Below, piece by piece: positions 54,666-61,907 of a DNA stretch of 64,000 bases. Within the stretch, counting starts at the first letter, position 1; every line of letters starts with the position of its first letter. The translations under genes were made by a program, and so were the position numbers. The DNA lies in assembly GCF_014280965.1 (NCBI RefSeq), contig NZ_JACODZ010000009.1, forward strand, positions 124,001-188,000, given 5' to 3'. The notes beneath the pieces are model-generated. The model had not been told where the DNA came from. It made no database searches and saw nothing but the letters and a program-made list of their open reading frames with translations. Source of the DNA: Echinicola salinicaeni. GTDB lineage: Bacteria > Bacteroidota > Bacteroidia > Cytophagales > Cyclobacteriaceae.

Positions 54666-55586
54666 ATGAGAGGACTGCAACTAATTTTGTTTGTGATACT
54701 GGTATTTGGTTTACATCCTTTATTGGCACGACAAGAAACATTTGGCCCAGAGACTCAAAACCCCAAAGTAGAAGGTCACAGGGGAGCTGCAGGGTTAATG
54801 CCACAAAACACCTTGGAGGCGATGATTGAAGCTGTCAAATTAGGAGTAAACACTTTGGAATTCGATCTTCAAATATCAAAGGACGGAAAGGTCATCTTAG
54901 CGCATGATGCCCATATTAATCCAAAATATACCTTAGGAACTCAAGGAGAAGAAATACCGGGAGAAGAGGCCAAAAGGTTAATTTTCTGCAAAATGAATTA
55001 CGCTGATATAAAGGAATATGACATCGGCAGCAAGTATCATGATAGGTTTCCAGATAAAAAAAGGTTTAAAGCAAGGATACCACTGGCCTCTGATGTGATT
55101 GATTCAGTGGAGAATTTTATCCAACACAACGGTTTGGAACCTATATGCTACAATATCGAAATAAAATCAAGCAAGCTAAAAGAGGAAAAAGGACTCGTTT
55201 ATCCATATGAGGAATATGCGGACAAGGTGATGGATATTTTACTAAGCAAAAACTTGAAAGATCGCTTGGTAATTCAGTCTGGAGATCCCAGGTGCCTAAA
55301 CTATCTTCATAAGAAATATCCTAATGTGCGATTGTCATATTTGGCTGTTTATAAGAAGGATTTTGAAACCTATATGTCCAAGTTGAATTTTGTGCCTGAA
55401 GTGTATAGTCCCTTGTACACGATGGTAGATGAAGCATTATTAAAAAAATGCAAAAGTTCAGGAATGAAGCTGATAACTTGGACAGTAGATGAAGAAGCTG
55501 ATATCGCCAAAATGATTGAATTGGGAGTGGATGGGATTATCAGTAACTACCCGAATAGGGTTCTTGAACAACTGGCCAATCAATAA
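54666..55586 (+). CDS. Secreted glycerophosphodiester phosphodiesterase
   Basis: A 306-residue GDPD-family enzyme that hydrolyses glycerophosphodiesters to an alcohol and glycerol 3-phosphate. Signal peptide about 1-22. Catalytic residues are visible: H38-R39 in EGHRGAAG, E65 and D67 in LEFDLQISKDG, and H80 in LAHD. The C-terminus has ITWTVDEEADIAKMIELGVDG, the usual closing motif. Export makes extracytoplasmic phosphodiesters its likely target, for example phospholipid head groups or glycerol-phosphate polymers. It has its own leader after the SusD terminator. Its neighbours (NAGPA enzymes, EEP lipoprotein) point to the same class of bond. Confidence 0.93.
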   Translation: MRGLQLILFVILVFGLHPLLARQETFGPETQNPKVEGHRGAAGLMPQNTLEAMIEAVKLGVNTLEFDLQISKDGKVILAHDAHINPKYTLGTQGEEIPGEEAKRLIFCKMNYADIKEYDIGSKYHDRFPDKKRFKARIPLASDVIDSVENFIQHNGLEPICYNIEIKSSKLKEEKGLVYPYEEYADKVMDILLSKNLKDRLVIQSGDPRCLNYLHKKYPNVRLSYLAVYKKDFETYMSKLNFVPEVYSPLYTMVDEALLKKCKSSGMKLITWTVDEEADIAKMIELGVDGIISNYPNRVLEQLANQ

Positions 55587-55718
55587 ATATAAGTAGATTA
55601 ATTGGCTTGGGCCATTTAAATGTTTTTGAAAGTTTCAAATAGCTTGTTTTGACTCAACATTAGAAGATTTCCATAGACTACTAATTCTTTTTGCATAACT
55701 AAATAATCCATAAGAAAA

Positions 55719-56549
55719 ATGAAATTAATTTATATCATATTGTCTATCTGGTTGGGGTTAATTTCCTGTAAAGAAGGTGAGCAGCCTACACCAGAAATGG
55801 AAAAACCAAAAAGCACAAAAGAAATCACCGTATTGTCCTATAATATCCACCATTCCAATCCTCCATCCAAGCCTGATTTGATTGATTTAGAAGCTGTAGC
55901 AAAGGTGATCAAAGAGAGTAATGCTGACATTGTGGGTTTGCAAGAAGTCGATGTTTATACCGAAAGGTCAGGATCGGATTTACATATGGCCGAAAAACTC
56001 GGCGAATTGGCCGGCTATGATTATTATTATTTCTCAAAAGGTATTGACTATAAGGAAGGAGAATATGGAACAGCTATCTTATCCAAGTATCCTTTATCAA
56101 ATGAAAAGACGATCAAGCTCCCTAAAGAAGAGGGCACTGAACAGCGAACCCTTTCTTTGGTTACGGTAAGTCTTACTGAAGAATCAAAGATTTATTTTGG
56201 AAATACCCATATGGATTTTACAAGTGAGTCGAATGGCTTAGCGCAAGCAAAATTTATTACGAAGTATTTTGATGAATCTACGGATAATGAAATTCCCGCA
56301 ATTGTAGTAGGTGATTTTAATGCCGTTCCCAGCAGCCCCGCCATTCTTCATTTTGATAGATATTTTGAGCGGACTTGTAAATCAGGCTGTGCCAATACAG
56401 CTTCTACCAACAATCCAAGAAAGATCATTGATTATATTATTTATAAAAATACTAAGGATTTTGAGGTTGAATCACATGAGGTGATCAACGAGACTTATGC
56501 ATCAGATCATTTTCCAGTTTTGGCAAAATTGATTTTAAAGGAGTTTTGA
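55719..56549 (+). CDS. Endonuclease/exonuclease/phosphatase-fold lipoprotein
   Basis: A 276-residue lipoprotein (LISC, Cys17) of the EEP superfamily. Catalytic motifs are LSYNIHH (Asn42), GLQEVD (Glu76), VVGDFNAVPSSP and ASDHFPV. Family members cleave phosphoester bonds in nucleic acids, inositol phosphates or sphingomyelin-type lipids. The membrane anchor makes a phospholipid or phosphorylated glycan more likely than nucleic acid, but this is inference. It lies 132 bases after the GDPD gene without a terminator between them, so the two may be cotranscribed. Terminator at 56590. Confidence 0.9.
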   Translation: MKLIYIILSIWLGLISCKEGEQPTPEMEKPKSTKEITVLSYNIHHSNPPSKPDLIDLEAVAKVIKESNADIVGLQEVDVYTERSGSDLHMAEKLGELAGYDYYYFSKGIDYKEGEYGTAILSKYPLSNEKTIKLPKEEGTEQRTLSLVTVSLTEESKIYFGNTHMDFTSESNGLAQAKFITKYFDESTDNEIPAIVVGDFNAVPSSPAILHFDRYFERTCKSGCANTASTNNPRKIIDYIIYKNTKDFEVESHEVINETYASDHFPVLAKLILKEF

Positions 56550-56589
56550 GCTTAAACTGTAAATTATTAAAAATAGTCTTAAAGCTTTA

Positions 56590-56627
56590 TAAATCCCCTA
56601 GATTGCTAGGGGATTTACTATTTTCTA
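56590..56627 (+). terminator. Intrinsic terminator after the EEP gene
   Basis: A perfect 11-bp stem (56590-56600 with 56605-56615) with an ATTG loop is followed by a T-rich tail. Confidence 0.87.
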
Positions 56628-56711
56628 TGATTTTTTGAACATATATTTGGTTAAGTCAGAATGCTTAGCGTTTGCCTTAATAATTCAATATTAACCCAAA
56701 AATGTACTTTC

Positions 56712-57806
56712 ATGGACCGTAATAAATCAATACTGCAATCCTTTGCTTATTTTTTGATTGCCTTATGTTTGATATTTGTGGTATTGAAAGTGGCTTCATT
56801 TATTTTTATTCCTGTTGCATGGTCTGGACTTTTGGCGATAGCATTATTGCCCGTATGTGATTGGTTAGAAGAAAAAGGAATTTCTAGAAAAATAGCCATC
56901 ATTGCAAGTATCCTGATGACCACTTTGACCGTAGCTATTATCATTTATGTTTTGGCCAACCAACTGGTTGGTTTAATGAAGAGTACTCCAGCAATAGGGA
57001 ATAAATTAGAACAGTATCTTATTTCAATTCAAAATAGTCTTCAGGTTTTTGGTGTTCAAATTTCAGAAGGAGACCTGGATATACAGCTGTCAAGTTTGAT
57101 CGATACAAAGACCATCAGTGGATTTTTGGTTGATTCAGTAGAAACCATTATGACTTTGGGGATAATGCCGGTATTAGTTTTCTTTTTTATTTATTACAGG
57201 GAGTTTTTTATGGAATTTTTACGAAGACTTCAAACTAGCCATACTGATAAAAAGTTGGGCGATCGGTCCTGGATAGTTGAGGCAAGTGGCTTAATTAAGA
57301 ATTATTTAATTGGACTTTCTTTAGTGACCATTATCGTGTTTGTAATGGCCAGCATTGTTTTTTATGTATTGGGAGTGAAATATTTTTTGTTCTTTGCTTT
57401 GTTTGTGTCAATATTTAACCTGATTCCTTATATCGGTGTGTTTATATCTTCTTTTATTTCAGTGGTATATGTACTGCTGATTACAGATTCATTGATATAT
57501 CCCTTATTGACGCTATTACTCTTATGGAGCATTCAGCTAATTGAAAATAACCTGATTACACCCATGGTGGTAGGGATGAAGATAAAATTAAATCCTTTAG
57601 CTGTCATCTTGGCAATTATTCTAGGAGGCTGGACTTGGGGGATATCTGGGGTAATGCTTTTTATACCTTTGATGGGGGTATTAAAAATTGTGTTTGATCA
57701 TGTAGAAGGATTAAGCCCATATGGGTATTTGTTGGGGAATGAAATTCCAGAGTTTAGTCAGAAAGAGACATTATGGTCTAAACTGAAACGTAAATGGAAG
57801 GTATAG
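56712..57806 (+). CDS. AI-2E family transporter
   Basis: A polytopic membrane protein of about 364 residues with the AI-2E/PerM pattern: two N-terminal helices, a periplasmic helical segment, then a bundle of helices with the conserved block FNLIPYIGVFISSFISV and, near the end, LIENNLITPMVVGMKIKLNP. Members include TqsA (autoinducer-2 export) and Na+/H+ antiporters, so the substrate is uncertain. I chose ATG at 56712 (MDRNKS). An upstream ATG at 56661 would add 17 residues that do not resemble the family start. It is monocistronic, between terminators. Confidence 0.88.
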   Translation: MDRNKSILQSFAYFLIALCLIFVVLKVASFIFIPVAWSGLLAIALLPVCDWLEEKGISRKIAIIASILMTTLTVAIIIYVLANQLVGLMKSTPAIGNKLEQYLISIQNSLQVFGVQISEGDLDIQLSSLIDTKTISGFLVDSVETIMTLGIMPVLVFFFIYYREFFMEFLRRLQTSHTDKKLGDRSWIVEASGLIKNYLIGLSLVTIIVFVMASIVFYVLGVKYFLFFALFVSIFNLIPYIGVFISSFISVVYVLLITDSLIYPLLTLLLLWSIQLIENNLITPMVVGMKIKLNPLAVILAIILGGWTWGISGVMLFIPLMGVLKIVFDHVEGLSPYGYLLGNEIPEFSQKETLWSKLKRKWKV

Positions 57807-57888
57807 GTGAGTTTTACAAATTTTTTCTTCTAGAGAGAAATATTGCTTTAATCTTAGTTTTTCGTTTATCTGATGGACTAAAAATAAA

Positions 57889-57977
57889 GTCTCCATGGGA
57901 GGCTAATTGGTGTTAAATTTATTTTCCTATTAGATAAATAAATTTTCCAGATCAATTGCCATAACAACCATGGAGAC
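57889..57977. repeat. Long inverted repeat (two nested stems) in intergenic gap
   Basis: Perfect 10-bp arms (57889-57898 and 57968-57977) flank about 70 bases. Just inside, GGCTAATTG (57901-57909) pairs with CAATTGCC (57953-57960) with one bulge. The interior is AT-rich and noncoding. It could be a small structured RNA, part of a 3' UTR, or a degenerate miniature mobile element. Confidence 0.5.
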
Positions 57978-58064
57978 CTTACTGATATTTATTAACCCTA
58001 AGCCTAGACTATATCTAAACCTTGATTTAAAGGTGTGAAAATACTGCAGTTATTACCTATCCTA

Positions 58065-58101
58065 AACGTTCAAAAAGCTATCATTTATGAACGTTCTTTT
58101 T
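58065..58101 (+). terminator. Terminator-like hairpin downstream of AI-2E gene
   Basis: An 8-bp stem (58065-58072 with 58088-58095) with a 15-base loop, followed by CTTTTT. It lies about 260 bases after the AI-2E stop, beyond the long inverted repeat, so it may end a transcript that contains that structure. Confidence 0.6.
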
Positions 58102-58177
58102 GATATAGTTTTGGTAAGGTTTTGATAATCTGTTGGTTGTTGTATTTGGGTAGGTCTTAAAATACTGCTGAGCTAAT

Positions 58178-58212
58178 AAAAAAGTGGAGCCATTTGATGG
58201 CTCCACTTTTTT
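58178..58212. terminator. Bidirectional terminator before GH28 gene
   Basis: A 9-bp GC-containing stem (58184-58192 with 58198-58206) flanked by A6 and T6 runs, with a 5-base loop. It suits transcription from either side and probably ends the minus-strand GH28 transcript. Confidence 0.88.
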
Positions 58213-58290
58213 ATAGTAAAATGAATTGAAGGTATTTTCAAATTATCTAAGATAAAGCATCGCTACCTTAATAAATCTTCTTTCAATAGA

Positions 58291-59622
58291 TTATTGGGCG
58301 ACTTGTCTACCATTAATACTTGTATTTTTAAACTGAAGGTGATGGATATAATCTAATTTGACATCCTGATCCTCGGGAGTAGAAAGTTGGATGTTTTCCA
58401 AGCTTAAATAGGATACTTTGTATTGATCAGATTCTCGAGTATTGAATACTTGGTCACATTCTAAATCAATATTTCGAAATCTGATGTGATCAGCTGCTGA
58501 TGTTCTGATGTTCTTTTCACCTTTAAGGTCAAAAAACTGTGTCCAAGGCTTAATGTATAACATGCTTTTTGCATTTCCTTTTATATCCTCTACCAAGATG
58601 TGTTCATAGTGCTGTGGCGTGTCCGGTCTCATTTTTAACCATAAGAGCCGTGTAGCATGTGATACCTTAGTCCTGCGTAGGATGATATTTTTGTTGTGGA
58701 TGGATTCACTTCCGCAGGTCAAGGCACTGTGGCAATATCCGAATTCGCAGTCTTCTACAATAATATTATAATTTCCACCATTATTTGGATCTTTGTCTGC
58801 ATTGGGGCCTTTTCCGCCTTTCAAAGCAATGGCATCGTCATTGACGGACATATAGCAGTTTTTTACCAGTACATTTTTGCAGACATCCAGGTCGATGGCG
58901 TCAGAACTTGGCGCTTTTTCATGTTGAGGTTCGTGGGGTGCAAAAATATAAAGATCAAGTATTTTTACATTTTCGCATTTATAATAATGAGAGGTCCAAA
59001 AGGGGGAATTGATCAATCGGATTCCGGAAACCTGGATATTTTTACTATTTGAAATGAACAGTAGTCTGGGACGCATTTCATCCAGATTGGTACATTCTGG
59101 ATTCCATTTTCTTCTAAGCCAAAAAGATCTCCAGAACCGCAAACCGTTTCCGTTAAGAGTTCCTTTTCCTGAAATGGTAAATCCATCTAGACCATCGGCA
59201 TTGACTAAGGCTGCAAAATACTTCCTATTTTGTCCTTCTATACGGGTGTCCAGTAGTTTGAAATGACTGATATCATCACTTCCTTTTAGTACAGCACCTT
59301 CCTTAAGATGGAGGTGGGTGCCAGGCTTGAAGAATAAGGAGCCACTAAGAAAAGTCCCTTTAGGTATTATAATAACCCCTCCGCCATTTTTATATGCTTG
59401 GTCAATTACTGCTTGGATCCTATCGGTTTGTACAAGGGTACTGTCTACTTCTATACCATAATCAGTGATTTGGTAATGCTTGCCGAGTTCATTAATATCA
59501 GTAGCCTTTGTTTCTCTAAACCAATCAGGGATAGCTGTTCCATCAGGGAATACTTCATTTTGAGCTAAAATTGCCTTGGTACTGATAAGTAGGAATAAGA
59601 ATGTTAAAAGATAGGTTTTCAT
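58291..59622 (-). CDS. GH28-family polygalacturonase-like enzyme
   Basis: A 443-residue exported parallel beta-helix protein; signal peptide about 1-20, ending ILAQ. GH28 enzymes hydrolyse galacturonan or rhamnogalacturonan. The catalytic landmarks are recognisable but divergent: SSDAIDLD in place of NTDG, NDDAIALKGGKG with the paired Asp residues kept, CHSALTCGSE in place of GHG, and LLWLKMRPD in place of RIK. This pattern occurs in the exo-acting or unsaturated-product branch of the family. It is monocistronic, with a terminator at 58178. A hybrid two-component regulator lies 2.3 kb away and could control it. Confidence 0.9.
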   Translation of the reverse strand: MKTYLLTFLFLLISTKAILAQNEVFPDGTAIPDWFRETKATDINELGKHYQITDYGIEVDSTLVQTDRIQAVIDQAYKNGGGVIIIPKGTFLSGSLFFKPGTHLHLKEGAVLKGSDDISHFKLLDTRIEGQNRKYFAALVNADGLDGFTISGKGTLNGNGLRFWRSFWLRRKWNPECTNLDEMRPRLLFISNSKNIQVSGIRLINSPFWTSHYYKCENVKILDLYIFAPHEPQHEKAPSSDAIDLDVCKNVLVKNCYMSVNDDAIALKGGKGPNADKDPNNGGNYNIIVEDCEFGYCHSALTCGSESIHNKNIILRRTKVSHATRLLWLKMRPDTPQHYEHILVEDIKGNAKSMLYIKPWTQFFDLKGEKNIRTSAADHIRFRNIDLECDQVFNTRESDQYKVSYLSLENIQLSTPEDQDVKLDYIHHLQFKNTSINGRQVAQ

Positions 59623-60157
59623 GAGTATAGTTTATTTATAATAGGCAAAAATCTAGTATTACAAATTGCCATATCATCAGTTGTGCTGCTTAATATGTTT
59701 GGAAAGTAAATAAAAGTGTGGAACTAACAATGCTGTAATGTCATGGTTGTCCAGAAATTGAAATTTGGCATTTAGGAGAAATTTTACAGTAATTAATATT
59801 GGGTTTGTATTTATTTGTTTGATCCTGAATATTTTATTTAGTGTACTTAAGCGACCAGTAGAATTAATTTTATGCTTAGGCCTTGCGTATTTGTTTATCA
59901 CTTTCATGTGGTTGGTTTGATTAAGGAGATTTTAACAGTTGCATTCAGTCCCTCATAACCAGATAAGGATTTATATAAGGTAATTGTTTATGCCATATAG
60001 AATTGGCATGACGCTGCATCCATCAATTCTAACAATTTGTATTTTCTTCAATTCTCTTATTTATGTGCCTCAGAACAGTGCATAACGGTTTTGTTTTTAT
60101 TTTACCATAATTTGGTTGAATATCCAGTTTAAGGAAATGAAACCCGAAATGATCATT
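59623..60157. other. 535-base gene-free region
   Basis: AT-rich and divergent: it should carry promoters for the GH28 gene and for the PKD lipoprotein. An open frame of 76 codons on the minus strand (59677-59907) has no signal peptide, motif or coding-like context and I do not call it. No hairpin or RNA gene was recognised. Confidence 0.5.
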
Positions 60158-61645
60158 ATGAAAAAATTTTATGGAAATTTACTGGTCTTAATGACCCTTG
60201 CCTTCTCGACTTTGTTTTTACCTTCTTGTACTGAGGAAGGCCTGGAACCTGCAGAACCTATAGCAGGTTTTACGACTGTTACAAATGAGCTGGAGGCTAC
60301 ATTTAATAATTCTTCTGAAAATGTTAGCTCTTATTCTTGGAATTTTGGTGATGGCAATACTTCTACGGAAGAAAGTCCCACTCATACCTATGAATACGCT
60401 GGAATATATACTGTCGTATTAACTGCTAAGGGAGCTAATGGAACCATAGTTGAAGCCGATGAAGATATTACCATTGTCGAAAATTTGAAAGCAGATTTCG
60501 CTTTTGAAATGGAATATTTGGCAGTTAACTTTACCAATTCATCCGAAAATGCGGTTTCTTATTCATGGGATTTTGGAGATGGCAATACTTCTACAGAAGA
60601 ACATCCTATGCATACTTATGAAGAAGCAGGCACTTATACAGTGGTATTGAACAGTACTGCTCAAGGTGGAACGAGCGTTCAGACCAGCCAGGAGTTGACA
60701 GTAGTAGGTCCGCCAATGGCCGCTTATACATTTGATGACGAGGGTCTTACTGTGAACTTTACCAATACTTCAGAGAATGTAATCAGCTATTCATGGGATT
60801 TTGGCGATGGGAATAGTTCAACGGAAGAAAACCCAAGTCACAGCTATTCTGCTGCAGGTACTTATACTGTTGTGTTGACTGCTACTAGTGATGACGGGAA
60901 AGTAGTTACAACTAGTCAAGAGGTTACTGTTGAAGTTCCTGTAGATACCTCATTATTTACGATCATGTTTATTACCGATGATGCCAATGATGATGCTCAA
61001 ATAGAATGGCTAAGGGAAAAGGGTTTTAATGTCAACACTTATTATAATGGTGCCTTGAGTACAGCGCCTCAAGAAGATATAGATATGCTCAATGCGGCAG
61101 ATTTGATAATCATTGGCCGAAGTGGCAGTTCATCTGACTTTGATGGAAATGATAAGATTGCCTGGAATGCCTTGACAGCACCATTGATTCTTAATACACA
61201 ATGGGCTGCAAGAAATAATCGACTTAACTGGTTCAATAATAGCGGTAATCCAATAGCATATAATCCAGCAGGAGGAGAGGTGATTAGTGCCCAAATTTTG
61301 AAAACGGATGATGCCACCTTTGATGAGGTTACCCTAACTGAGGAGAATCAGCTTGCTTGGATCAATACGCCAATCAATTTTCTTTATGCGGCTACAGATA
61401 CTAATGGAGAAGTATTGGCAGAGAGTGTAGGAGCAGCAGGAGGTGACCCTGGATCAGGCGCCATGTTATATGTTCGCTTTGAGACCGGTACAGAGTTTTA
61501 TGATGGAGCAGGTGAATCTGCAGCTGGACCAAGGACATATTTTGGTTTTGGTGCTGATGAGGGAGGAGTATCCTATTATTGGCAGCTTACTGATGAGGCA
61601 AAGGCAGTTTACTTTGAGGAAATCCTTAGACTAGTTCAGTTATAG
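60158..61645 (+). CDS. Lipoprotein with three PKD domains and a ThuA-like C-terminal domain
   Basis: A protein of about 495 residues. I chose ATG at 60158, which gives a standard lipoprotein signal with lipobox LPSC; in-frame ATGs at 60137 and 60149 and a TTG at 60116 are possible. Three PKD domains follow, each with a SYSW(N/D)FGDGN core and a TYTVVL-type ending; they are very similar to one another and probably arose by duplication. The last 230 residues begin FTIMFITDDANDDAQIEWL and contain ADLIIIGRSGSSSDF, resembling a ThuA/glutamine-amidotransferase-like sugar-associated fold without an obvious catalytic triad. Surface display and glycan contact are likely. It is monocistronic, with a terminator at 61698. 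Confidence 0.82.
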   Translation: MKKFYGNLLVLMTLAFSTLFLPSCTEEGLEPAEPIAGFTTVTNELEATFNNSSENVSSYSWNFGDGNTSTEESPTHTYEYAGIYTVVLTAKGANGTIVEADEDITIVENLKADFAFEMEYLAVNFTNSSENAVSYSWDFGDGNTSTEEHPMHTYEEAGTYTVVLNSTAQGGTSVQTSQELTVVGPPMAAYTFDDEGLTVNFTNTSENVISYSWDFGDGNSSTEENPSHSYSAAGTYTVVLTATSDDGKVVTTSQEVTVEVPVDTSLFTIMFITDDANDDAQIEWLREKGFNVNTYYNGALSTAPQEDIDMLNAADLIIIGRSGSSSDFDGNDKIAWNALTAPLILNTQWAARNNRLNWFNNSGNPIAYNPAGGEVISAQILKTDDATFDEVTLTEENQLAWINTPINFLYAATDTNGEVLAESVGAAGGDPGSGAMLYVRFETGTEFYDGAGESAAGPRTYFGFGADEGGVSYYWQLTDEAKAVYFEEILRLVQL

Positions 61646-61697
61646 GACTCCATCAGGAAATAGTTATAAAATTAATTAATAGGGATTTGTTAGTGAG

Positions 61698-61733
61698 CCA
61701 GCCGTTCTCAAATGAGGATGGCTGGTTTTTTTT
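61698..61733 (+). terminator. Intrinsic terminator of the PKD gene
   Basis: An outer 6-bp CCAGCC/GGCTGG stem continues inward into an imperfect 5-bp stem. Eight T residues follow. Confidence 0.88.
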
Positions 61734-61907
61734 AATTATATGTTTACCCGTTTTTCTAACCGTATCTTATTAATCAAAGGAGGTAGGTGTCTTTGTGAGA
61801 TATATATATTATCTCTGTAAGACTATAGTCTTTGGTCGGATAAAAATTATTCATTCACATAAAATGAAATCTTGTTTCATTGGACCATTACTATTTTGAG
61901 CTTTGTC

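Noticed and set aside
59677-59907. Minus-strand open frame of 76 codons in the GH28/PKD gap
   Set aside because: AT-rich composition alone can keep it open. No signal peptide, no motif, no operon partner.
60300-60930. DNA-level repeats in the PKD gene
   Set aside because: They are explained by the three duplicated PKD domains and are not a separate repeat element.
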